A stretch of 12,999 bases of DNA from Chloroflexota bacterium (lineage in GTDB: Bacteria > Chloroflexota > Anaerolineae > B4-G1). Below, piece after piece: positions 6,524 through 12,857 of this stretch (its first letter is position 1; the number at the start of each line of letters is the position of its first letter). The notes beneath the pieces are model-generated. The model worked only from the letters and a program-made list of their open reading frames with translations, had not been told where the DNA came from and ran no database searches. Both the position numbers and the translations under genes were made by a program. The DNA lies in NCBI GenBank assembly GCA_024232355.1, contig JAAEPW010001177.1, forward strand, positions 1-12,999, read 5' to 3'.

Positions 6524-9439
6524 ATGGGCAGACTAGCCAACATCGAGAAAGCAGGCTTCTACCCCTTCGCCCCTGAACACTATTTCAAGGTCGCCGCTCA
6601 ACTCGCATCATCAGGCGATCCCAACACTTGGATGCTCGATCCCTGCGCAGGTGAGGGCCTCTTTGCTGGTTTCCTCGCCCATCGCCTCGGCGACATCAAG
6701 CTCGCCACCATCGAGATCAACACCGAGCGCGGCCTGGCTTGCCGCAAACTCGCCCAGCACCACGTCACCTCCGACGCACTGCAAGTTGAGCTCCACAAAG
6801 CCCAATTCAGCCTTATCTGGAGCAATCCCCCGTTTATGAAAGACCACGAGCTGCGCCTGGAATGGAAATTCCTCCGCCGCTTCCTGGACGCCCTCGCCCC
6901 TGGCGGCATCCTGGCCTACACCATCCCCCAGACTGTGATGACCAAAGACCACCACATTCTCCGTCACCTGGTCGAGTTTTACGAGGATCACCGCCTCTAC
7001 TATCTCCCCGATCCCAACCCCTACCGCCAGATCATCCTCTTTGCCCGCAAGCGCGCCGGGCGCGTCAAGCTCGGCAAAGCTGGTACACGTGCAGAATCCC
7101 CGTCGTACTCGACGGGGATTCTGCCTAAGGAAAAAGCCGCAAGGGCTTTTTCCCGTGAGTTGCTCACCACCCTGATGAGCCCGCCCCTCCTGCCCGACAC
7201 CTGCGACGATCCGCTCCAGATCCCCGTGCACCCGCGCCCTTCCATCGTCCTGCGCGGCACCCACGTCGATTGGGACGAGCTCCGCGCCGAGGCCGTCGCG
7301 TCGCCCGGTCCGGACCTGGGTGAAATGATGGTCCACCCCGGCATCATCGAGGGCCCTTGTCCTGGACGACAAGGACAGGGCCGATCCCTAATGCCCCCGC
7401 GCCGGGGCCACGTCGCCAGCCTTATGGCCGGTGGGGGACTGGACAATACCCGCGTGGGAGATGAGATCATCAAGGGCTACGTCCAACGCATCGAGGTCAA
7501 GCAGAAACTCACCGACGAGCAAATACTTGACGGAGTGGCCGAAATCACCCGCACCGAGTACGAGCCGATGATCGCCCGCTTCAACCCCTCTACCAGCGAA
7601 TTCCACGCTCACACCAGTAAGAACGGTCTCGGCGACTTTCTCGCCAACAACGCCGCTGATCTTTCCCAGGCCCTGATCGAAACCCTCGAACCCGCCTACG
7701 ATTTCGACATTGATTCCCAACCCGACTATGCTCAGCACATCCTCAAGAATATGGCCAAGCACATGCAGGTGCCCGGCAAGCCCGCGGGCCTCTGGCCTGG
7801 CCAGCGCCACGTTGGGGCTGCTCTGGATATCGCCTTTCGTTCCCCTTCCCCCCTCCCAGGGGGGATCGAGGGGGGTGGCCTGGGCCTGAAAGGCACCATC
7901 TTGGTCGCAGAAATGGGGTGGGGCAAAACTCTCGAAGCCGCCGCTCAATTCGCCCTCTACTACCACCGCAATTCAAAACTCGAAACACCTAAACCCTCAT
8001 GGGCCATCACCGAGCCACACCTGGTGGACGAAATGGCTGAGACCATCAAGTCTTGTTACCCCAAGGCCCTCGTCACCCTTGTCACCGACATCGCCGAGGT
8101 GCAGCGCTTCATCCGCCTCAAAAACGATCCCATCTTTGGCCAAAAGCCAAGAATCGCCGTTCTCAGCAAAGAACTTTTCAAAGGTGGCTCTGGTTTCCGC
8201 TGCGCTGTCATCACCGACCGTCGCCGCTTTCACGGCCACATGGATGACGAGGGAAATCCATTACTCGCCTTCCGCTGCCCCGATTGCGGCCGGTTGCAGG
8301 TCATCTCTCACAAGTGCAAGCTCGGTGACGCGGGCCGGATCGTTACACACTTGGCCTATTTCCGCCAACGCCCCCGGCGCTGCTGCTACGATGTCATCAC
8401 CACCGAAAGTGGTCACACCAAGCGTCTCGGCTGTGGAGCACACCTCTACCAACAGGCCCGCGCCATCGGTACCACCGGCATCTATGCGGGCGTCGGTCAA
8501 AACGGATTCAAGGGACTCAACTCTCTGTCTGCCTTCTCCATCCTCGCTCCCTCCCGGCCTGGCCTCGTCCGTATGCCCATCGCCGACTATATCGCTCGTC
8601 TCCATCCGGACCAGGTCGGTCTCGTCATTTGGGATGAAGCCCACGCTGCCAAAGGCGAATCCACCGATACCGGCCACGCCCTGGCGTCCATCGCCCAGGT
8701 CGCCGATCACGTCCTGCTGATGACCGGGACCCTCTTCGGCGGCACCGCGTCCTCCGTCTTTCACCTCGCCTACCGCATTTCGCCCCACTTTCGCAAGCGA
8801 TGGCGTTGGAACCAACTGCAAGCCTTCGTCGAACGCTATGGCGTCCTGGAGAAAAAGACCGTTCAGAAAGAGGTCTCTGATAACCGAGGCTCGGCCACTA
8901 CCAAGACCCGCATCACCACTCACATCCGCGAGTTGCCCGGTTGCAGCCCGGCCCTCGTCAGCCTCTTTCTCGGTTTCACCATCTTTACCGGTCTGAGTGA
9001 TCTCGGCATCAGCCTGCCGCCTCTCAAACGCCGCATCATCCACGCCGACCCCGACTCCGACCACGCTCAAGCCTACGAGTTCTACGCCGATGCTTGCAAG
9101 GGGGAAATGAAGCACCAGAAGGATAATGACGTAGATCTCGCTGGTTCGCTCCTCCACACCCTGCGCGGTCACGCCGTCGCTCCCTGGCGGCCCGAATATC
9201 TCAAGCAAAAGATCGTTCGACCGGTGGGCGGTCGAATGCGCCACACCTACACCCGCGTCTACCTCGCCACCAACAGCTTGGAATGGACGTGTGCCCAATG
9301 CGGCCGCCCCTTCCTCAGCCCCACCACTCTTAAAGACGAAGATCGTCTCCGCTGCCACCACTGTGACTCTGACACTTCCGACATGGATCACGGATCACGC
9401 TCCAACCCCGCCTCTTTTCTGCCGAGCAAGCCCTCATAG
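6524..9439 (+). CDS. Methyltransferase-helicase fusion (DUF6094-like MTase plus DEAH SF2 helicase), main part
   Basis: ATG 6524 is chosen because AAAGGAG (6510-6516) sits seven bases upstream; a longer GTG start at 6497 lies inside the inverted repeat. Residues 1-180 are an N6-adenine-type methyltransferase with motif I DPCAGEG (39-45) and motif IV NPPF (101-104), and the start MGRLANIEKAGFYPFAPEHY resembles DUF6094. The linker at 185-345 contains palindrome-encoded peptides. The helicase part has Walker A AEMGWGKT (462-469, Lys468), DEAH (704-707) and MTGTL (733-737). A zinc-ribbon-like insertion begins at CPDCG near 586, and a second is CAQC...CHHC (Cys923/926/944/947). The frame is lost after about codon 955 by a -1 shift and ends at an artefactual stop at 9439. 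The real continuation is 9373-9714 and then, after the intron, 12167-12610. The layout recalls phage and plasmid DarB/strawberry-notch-like proteins, which suggests DNA protection or modification. Confidence 0.88.
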   Translation: MGRLANIEKAGFYPFAPEHYFKVAAQLASSGDPNTWMLDPCAGEGLFAGFLAHRLGDIKLATIEINTERGLACRKLAQHHVTSDALQVELHKAQFSLIWSNPPFMKDHELRLEWKFLRRFLDALAPGGILAYTIPQTVMTKDHHILRHLVEFYEDHRLYYLPDPNPYRQIILFARKRAGRVKLGKAGTRAESPSYSTGILPKEKAARAFSRELLTTLMSPPLLPDTCDDPLQIPVHPRPSIVLRGTHVDWDELRAEAVASPGPDLGEMMVHPGIIEGPCPGRQGQGRSLMPPRRGHVASLMAGGGLDNTRVGDEIIKGYVQRIEVKQKLTDEQILDGVAEITRTEYEPMIARFNPSTSEFHAHTSKNGLGDFLANNAADLSQALIETLEPAYDFDIDSQPDYAQHILKNMAKHMQVPGKPAGLWPGQRHVGAALDIAFRSPSPLPGGIEGGGLGLKGTILVAEMGWGKTLEAAAQFALYYHRNSKLETPKPSWAITEPHLVDEMAETIKSCYPKALVTLVTDIAEVQRFIRLKNDPIFGQKPRIAVLSKELFKGGSGFRCAVITDRRRFHGHMDDEGNPLLAFRCPDCGRLQVISHKCKLGDAGRIVTHLAYFRQRPRRCCYDVITTESGHTKRLGCGAHLYQQARAIGTTGIYAGVGQNGFKGLNSLSAFSILAPSRPGLVRMPIADYIARLHPDQVGLVIWDEAHAAKGESTDTGHALASIAQVADHVLLMTGTLFGGTASSVFHLAYRISPHFRKRWRWNQLQAFVERYGVLEKKTVQKEVSDNRGSATTKTRITTHIRELPGCSPALVSLFLGFTIFTGLSDLGISLPPLKRRIIHADPDSDHAQAYEFYADACKGEMKHQKDNDVDLAGSLLHTLRGHAVAPWRPEYLKQKIVRPVGGRMRHTYTRVYLATNSLEWTCAQCGRPFLSPTTLKDEDRLRCHHCDSDTSDMDHGSRSNPASFLPSKPS
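7091..7124 (+). repeat. Palindromic insertion in the MTase-helicase linker (first)
   Basis: GCAGAATCCCCGTC (7091-7104) pairs perfectly with GACGGGGATTCTGC (7111-7124). One more G-C pair closes a 4-nt loop, giving a 15-bp stem. It is translated in frame as AESPSYSTGIL, residues without any conserved look, right after the methyltransferase domain. Confidence 0.8.
7129..7153 (+). repeat. Palindromic insertion in the MTase-helicase linker (second)
   Basis: GGAAAAAGCC (7129-7138) pairs with GGCTTTTTCC (7144-7153) around GCAAG. It follows the first palindrome after four bases and is translated as part of PKEKAARAFSREL. A stem followed by T residues resembles an intrinsic terminator, inside a coding region. 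Confidence 0.7.
7352..7382 (+). repeat. Palindromic insertion in the linker (third, imperfect)
   Basis: CCTTGTC (7355-7361) pairs with GACAAGG (7368-7374) around CTGGAC, with GGCC flanks on both sides (7351-7354 region and 7379-7382). An alternative register GTCCT/AGGAC also exists. It encodes the low-complexity peptide GPCPGRQGQGRS between the linker and the helicase. Confidence 0.55.
7848..7875 (+). repeat. C-run/G-run palindrome just before Walker A (fourth)
   Basis: CCCCCCTC (7848-7855) can pair with GAGGGGGG (7868-7875), and CCCCCC also with the inner GGGGGG (7859-7864), so two alternative stems are possible. It encodes SPLPGGIEGGG, an apparent insertion 25 residues ahead of the Walker A motif in an otherwise conserved-looking segment (ALDIAFR...LGLKGTILVAEMG). 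Confidence 0.65.
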
Positions 9440-9714
9440 ATGAGTTGCTCGCCCAAAAGGAGCGCGGCCGTCGCTGCCTCGTCTTTGTCTGCCAGACCGA
9501 CACCCGCGACGTCACCCCGCGCCTGCAATCGCTGTGTGAGCAATACGGCCTCCAGGTCCGTCGCTGCGATGTTGCCCCTCGCAAACGTCGCAAGTGGTTT
9601 GAGCAATACGGTCCCTTCCTCGATGCTGTTCTCGTCAACCCCGAAGCTGTCAAGACCGGTCTCAATTTGACGATGTTCGCCACCGCTATCTGGTTCGAAA
9701 TTCCATACTCACTT
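9373..9714 (+). pseudogene. Helicase C-terminal lobe, out-of-frame continuation up to the intron
   Basis: In the frame one base back from the main gene, the sequence GSRITLQPRLFSAEQALIDE and onward (RCLVFVCQTDTRDVTPRL, then DAVLVNPEAVKTGLNL at motif V, then FATAIWFEIPYSL) is plainly the second RecA-like lobe of the same helicase. This frame is open only from 9373 and overlaps the main gene's frame until its stop at 9439, so the shift lies between these points, most likely at the GGATCAC tandem repeat (9385-9398). It has no start of its own with a good ribosome binding site; a TTG near 9445 is the first usable start. The coding frame ends at codon CTT (9712-9714), exactly where the group II intron begins. 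This piece is therefore an internal fragment of the gene rather than an independent one. Confidence 0.85.
9385..9398 (+). repeat. 7-bp tandem repeat at the frameshift site
   Basis: Two directly abutting copies of GGATCAC (9385-9391 and 9392-9398) lie where the helicase frame shifts by -1. Loss of one copy from a three-copy ancestor would change the frame by the observed amount. A one-base deletion or sequencing error would do the same. Confidence 0.6.
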
Positions 9715-10243
9715 GTGCGCCGTGTGACGGCATGAATGATCGTATGTAATATACTGTAGGTTGAGGATAAACCTACAAGGTTAGCTGACTTACCAAAAGG
9801 GGAAACCCGGAGGGACAATAGCATGTCAGAAAAGGAGCGAACTGGGAAGCCGTTTACCAGAGTGTGAGCTTCGAGACCTGGATGATATGGGTAAAGCTAT
9901 ACTGCCTAAAGTCTAGTGGCAAGTTAGAGACTATGGCTCTCTCGACACAACGGCTAAAGTCGAGCCCCGACAGCAGCATCTAGTAAAGGCTGAGAGTTGT
10001 GAAATCCTCCTGTCGGGAACAATGGTCAATGAGACCTATCAAGCCACGAACGGACACCCTAAGTCATCCTGATAACGTCATTCGTGACTGTACCACGGGA
10101 TCGCCTAAGGGGCGCGAGCCCTATGGCGACGGAGCCCCCATAGTAGTCGGTGGAGTAACGACCACCCACGGAGGTTGGGAGAGCCAACCACAGGGCAAAG
10201 GGGGGCAGGAATTCACGCTTAATAGATATAGGAGGTATGCGAA
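9715..10243 (+). ncRNA. Group II intron 5' ribozyme region (domains I-IV, up to the ORF)
   Basis: No protein is encoded here. The region is rich in short inverted segments, such as GTAGGTT...AACCTAC (9757-9778) and GGCGCGAGCC. It ends in a CCATAGTAGTCGGTGGAGTAACGACC block like those that precede domain IV ORFs. It should fold into domains I-III and the start of domain IV. Exact domain borders need a covariance model. Confidence 0.75.
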
Positions 10244-12058
10244 ATGCAAACAGCTGAACATATTCTACAAGCAATGCGTAAATTGGGAGAAAAACGTATC
10301 CCACTCACGCGGGTTTATCGCAGTCTATACAGCCAGGACCTGTTCCTGACTGCATACGACAAAATAGCCCGCAACAAAGGCGCTCTGACACCGGGAACAG
10401 AAGACGACACGGTAGATGGAATGAATCTGCAACGTATCCGCGACATCATCGAAAAGTTGCGGCACGAGCGATTCCGCTTTCGTCCATCACGCCGCATCCA
10501 AGTACCGAAAAAGAGCGGAGGGTCAAGACCACTCAGCATCCCAAACTTTTCCGAAAAGTTGGTGCAAGAAGCACTGCGAATGTTGCTGGAAGCCTACTAC
10601 GAACCCCACTTTCGGGACAGTTCTCACGGTTTCCGGCCTGGTCGTGGCTGCCACACCGCACTAACGAGAATCAAGCAAAAGTTTCGAGGAAGCGCGTGGT
10701 TCATCGAGGGCGACATCCGAGGATGTTTCGACAACATATCACGAACAGTGTTGATGGACATCCTGTCCAAAGACGTACACGACGGTCGGTTGCTGAACCT
10801 GATTCGGAAGGGCCTCGAAGCCGGATATGTAGAAGACTGGCGATACCACCAGACCTACAGCGGAGTTCCGCAAGGTGGGATTCTCAGTCCCGTGCTGTCC
10901 AACATCTATATGCACGAACTGGACAAGTTCATCGAGGATGAGCTGATTCCCAAGTACACGCGCGGTGAAAAGCGCAAGCACAATCTGGAATACTGCCAGT
11001 TGGGCAAGCGCATCAGTCGGGCTCGCAAGGAAGGGGACGACGAGACCGTTCGGCAACTCGAACAACAACGTCGCCAGCTTCCATCGCAGGATACACAAGA
11101 CCCGAACTTTAGACGGCTCAAATACTGCCGCTATGCCGACGACTTTATCCTGGGTTTCATCGGCTCCAAGTCGGAAGCGGAAGAGATCAAAGCCGCCATC
11201 GGCGCGTTTCTGAAGGAAAAGCTACATCTGGAAATGAGCGAATCCAAGACCCTCATCACCCACGCGCGCACAGGACACGCGCGCTTTCTGGGATACGCCA
11301 TCAGCGTCTATCACGCAGATCACAAGCTGTCCCCACGAAAAGGAACACGCTTCAAGACCCGGTCAATCAACAGTGTCATTCGACTGGGCATCCCAAACGG
11401 GTTGGTCGATGAGGTAGCCAAACGCTACCAACGAAATGGCAAGCCCATCCACGAGGCTGGACTGCTCTACTTCTCCGATGCCCAGATCATTGATGTCTAT
11501 CAAGGTCGCTTTCGTGGACTGGCCGAGTACTACAAGTATGCCACAGACCGATACCGCTTGGGAAAACTCAAGCACGTGATGGAGACAGCTCTAACCAAGA
11601 CGCTGGCGAACAAGTTTAGAACCAGTGTCGCCCGCGTCTACCGCAAGTATCGGGGAACGCACACCGTTGGGGGATACATCTACAAAACCCTTCAAGTCGA
11701 AGTACCGACGAAAAAGGGAACAAGGTGTATTCTCTGGGGCGCTATCCCGCTCAAGACCATCAAACCTGGTAATGAGATAATCAACGATAAACGGTTCCGT
11801 GATAGAACGCGAGGAGCGAGAAGCGACCTCATTCGACGGCTTCAGGCCGACCAATGCGAATTATGTGGCTCTCAGGAAGAATGCGAGGTACATCACATAC
11901 GCAAGCTATCCGACCTGAAGAAACGTTGGAAAGGACGCAAGGAGAAACCGAAATGGGTGAAACGTATGATTGCGCTACGGCGCAAGACACTTGTGCTCTG
12001 TTCCAAGTGTCACGCAGACATCCACGCCGGAAGACCGACTCCCAACAAACGCAAATGA
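10244..12058 (+). CDS. ltrA: Group II intron-encoded reverse transcriptase/maturase with HNH endonuclease
   Basis: The 604-residue protein has all parts of a mobile intron protein. It has an N-terminal RT0/RT1 region (IQVPKKSGGSRPLSIPNFSE) and the RT core with GVPQGGILSPVLSNIYMHEL and YADD (297-300, catalytic aspartates Asp299 and Asp300). A maturase/X-like region follows (about 390-500; GLAEYYKYATDRYRLGKLKH), then a C-terminal HNH domain with CELC (538-541), HH (550-551) and CSKCH (586-590). It helps the intron RNA splice, nicks target DNA and copies RNA into it (retrohoming). The charged insertion before YADD (RKHNLEYCQLGKRISRARKE) resembles the chloroplast-like class; this subclass call is tentative. 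AGGAGGT (10230-10236) lies seven bases before ATG 10244, an ideal Shine-Dalgarno, and the ORF occupies intron domain IV. No broken motif is seen. Confidence 0.95.
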   Translation: MQTAEHILQAMRKLGEKRIPLTRVYRSLYSQDLFLTAYDKIARNKGALTPGTEDDTVDGMNLQRIRDIIEKLRHERFRFRPSRRIQVPKKSGGSRPLSIPNFSEKLVQEALRMLLEAYYEPHFRDSSHGFRPGRGCHTALTRIKQKFRGSAWFIEGDIRGCFDNISRTVLMDILSKDVHDGRLLNLIRKGLEAGYVEDWRYHQTYSGVPQGGILSPVLSNIYMHELDKFIEDELIPKYTRGEKRKHNLEYCQLGKRISRARKEGDDETVRQLEQQRRQLPSQDTQDPNFRRLKYCRYADDFILGFIGSKSEAEEIKAAIGAFLKEKLHLEMSESKTLITHARTGHARFLGYAISVYHADHKLSPRKGTRFKTRSINSVIRLGIPNGLVDEVAKRYQRNGKPIHEAGLLYFSDAQIIDVYQGRFRGLAEYYKYATDRYRLGKLKHVMETALTKTLANKFRTSVARVYRKYRGTHTVGGYIYKTLQVEVPTKKGTRCILWGAIPLKTIKPGNEIINDKRFRDRTRGARSDLIRRLQADQCELCGSQEECEVHHIRKLSDLKKRWKGRKEKPKWVKRMIALRRKTLVLCSKCHADIHAGRPTPNKRK

Positions 12059-12066
12059 GTTCTGGA

Positions 12067-12100
12067 GAGCTGGATGACGCGAAAGTGTCACGTCCAGTTC
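12067..12100 (+). ncRNA. Group II intron domain V
   Basis: The 34-nt hairpin has the catalytic AGC (12068-12070) paired with GTT, a lower stem AGCTGGA/TCCAGTT, a 2-nt CG bulge, an upper stem TGACGC/GTGTCA (one G-U pair) and a GAAA tetraloop, all closed by G12067-C12100. This is the canonical size and form of domain V. Confidence 0.93.
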
Positions 12101-12166
12101 GGAGGGGGGTCTGTGGAAAAGTGCCATAAGCGTAAGCGACGGTAACTCGCCACCTTCCTACCCTAC
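12101..12166 (+). ncRNA. Group II intron domain VI and 3' splice site
   Basis: The linker GGAGGGGGGTC is followed by an imperfect hairpin topped by GCGTAAGC and ending CCTTCCTACCCTAC. The AY 3' end (AC at 12165-12166) fits group II introns, and it is the only nearby end that keeps the host helicase in frame. The branch-point adenosine is probably in the GGTAACTCG side (12141-12149), but this was not resolved. Confidence 0.75.
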
Positions 12167-12610
12167 TACACCATCAAGCAGGCCGGTGCCCGCATCCGCC
12201 GCCCTACGTCCCAGGCCGACGTAATCGAGGAGATATTCATCAACGTCCCTGGAACCATCGTCGAGAACGCGCTGAGCCTCGTCTTTGAAAAGCTCACCGC
12301 CGCCGCCATCTTTCGGGGCGAGAGTGCCAGTCAAGCATTGATGACCGTTCGGGGCAGTGGCAGCTTTACGGCTGACTTGATAGACCGCGTGATGAAAGGC
12401 GCTCGTGGCGTGAACGACCTCGACACCCTCTTCGCCCGCTACAACCAGGAGGACCAGACCAGCGAGCAGATCACCGCCGCGCCTGATCTCACTCCCACCG
12501 ACACCCAACCTGCTCTCCAGATCATCGAGCGACGGTCTGCCGTCGCCAAGCTCCAACGTCGCACTGAAGAAACCACCCGCTGGGTGGCCACCCAACTCTC
12601 ACTGTTCTGA
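12167..12610 (+). CDS. Helicase 3' exon: motif VI and C-terminal tail
   Basis: This is the part of the methyltransferase-helicase gene after the intron, 147 residues to TGA at 12608-12610. It starts YTIKQAGARIRRPTSQ, where Q, R and R are the motif VI residues that complete the ATPase site. It continues with ADVIEEIFINVPGTIVENAL and a helical LSLVFEKLTAAAIFRGESAS. The C-terminal 80 residues are charged and partly disordered (EDQTSEQITAAPDLTPTDTQ) and end ETTRWVATQLSLF. No start with a ribosome binding site exists at the exon border, so the segment can only be expressed through splicing; an internal ATG at 12338 would give a meaningless fragment. Codon use and C-ending codon preference match the upstream exon. 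The whole gene, intron removed and frameshift ignored, would encode roughly 1210 residues. Confidence 0.88.
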   Translation, partial: YTIKQAGARIRRPTSQADVIEEIFINVPGTIVENALSLVFEKLTAAAIFRGESASQALMTVRGSGSFTADLIDRVMKGARGVNDLDTLFARYNQEDQTSEQITAAPDLTPTDTQPALQIIERRSAVAKLQRRTEETTRWVATQLSLF

Positions 12611-12654
12611 CCACCCCTGTTGCCACTGCAAGTTGGGACTGAACACAAACAATA

Positions 12655-12687
12655 AACCGCGCTGGCACAAGGTATGCCAGCGCGGTT
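12655..12687. terminator. Strong hairpin terminator downstream of the helicase gene
   Basis: AACCGCGCTGGC (12655-12666) pairs perfectly with GCCAGCGCGGTT (12676-12687) around a 9-nt loop, 44 bases after the operon's last stop. On the plus strand no T-run follows. On the minus strand it is followed by TTTATTGTTTG, so it may act in both directions and more typically for the minus strand. Confidence 0.7.
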
Positions 12688-12708
12688 CATACAACCAGAT
12701 GACGCCTG

Positions 12709-12834
12709 CTACTTTGCCTTCTTCACAGCTACGGTCAGCGACAAGTGTGGGATCATATTCCCAACAAGCATCCGCGGTACTGACCCATTAGGATGCGGAT
12801 AATTGACAAGGGAGGAAAGATGAAGTAAAGTCAT
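12709..12834 (-). CDS. Possible 41-residue small ORF (tentative)
   Basis: A minus-strand ATG-to-TAG frame encodes MTLLHLSSLVNYPHPNGSVP followed by a hydrophobic stretch (MLVGNMIPHLSLTVAV) and a KKAK end. It stops 22 bases before the hairpin that looks like a minus-strand terminator. No Shine-Dalgarno is visible, and it overlaps a plus-strand promoter, so it may be a chance frame or a remnant of a gene's 3' end. Confidence 0.2.
   Translation of the reverse strand: MTLLHLSSLVNYPHPNGSVPRMLVGNMIPHLSLTVAVKKAK
12803..12831 (+). promoter_or_regulatory. Sigma70-type promoter for the gene at the right edge
   Basis: A perfect TTGACA (12803-12808) and TAAAGT (12826-12831) are exactly 17 bases apart. 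Transcription from about 12838 would leave a short leader with the purine-rich GGGAGGGGG (12846-12854) ahead of ATG 12858. Confidence 0.6.
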
Positions 12835-12857
12835 TCGAAATGATCGGGAGGGGGCGA

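Larger units (their letters stand above)
9715..12166 (+). mobile_element. Group II intron inserted in the helicase gene
   Basis: The element starts with GTGCG (9715), the group II 5' consensus, right after a complete codon. It contains about 530 nt of structured 5' sequence, one maturase/reverse transcriptase gene (10244-12058), a canonical domain V (12067-12100) and a domain VI ending in CCCTAC at 12166. Joining base 9714 to 12167 restores the helicase in frame as FEIPYSL-YTIKQAGARIRR, which is what SF2 helicase motif VI requires. The 2452-nt intron lies in the same orientation as its host gene, as needed for splicing. A possible exon-intron pairing is CCATA (9703-9707) with TATGG (9886-9890) as IBS2/EBS2; a clear EBS1 was not identified. 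Integrity of ORF and domain V suggests an active or recently active element. Confidence 0.92.

Noticed and set aside
6611..7372. Long minus-strand frame of 253 codons opposite the methyltransferase
   Set aside because: It mirrors the C-ending codon bias of the real gene on the other strand. The MTase motifs and ribosome binding site are on the plus strand.
8261..9391. Long minus-strand frame of 376 codons opposite the helicase
   Set aside because: It is low-complexity Gly/Val/Ala-rich translation typical of an antisense shadow. The plus strand carries DEAH, MTGTL and zinc-ribbon motifs.
9373..9439. Programmed -1 ribosomal frameshifting in the helicase
   Set aside because: No X-XXY-YYZ slippery heptamer or obvious downstream pseudoknot is visible. 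A tandem repeat at the site gives a simpler mutational explanation.
9999..10349. Plus-strand frame of 116 codons in the intron 5' region
   Set aside because: It lies within the structured ribozyme RNA and overlaps the start of the maturase gene in another frame. It has no family resemblance.
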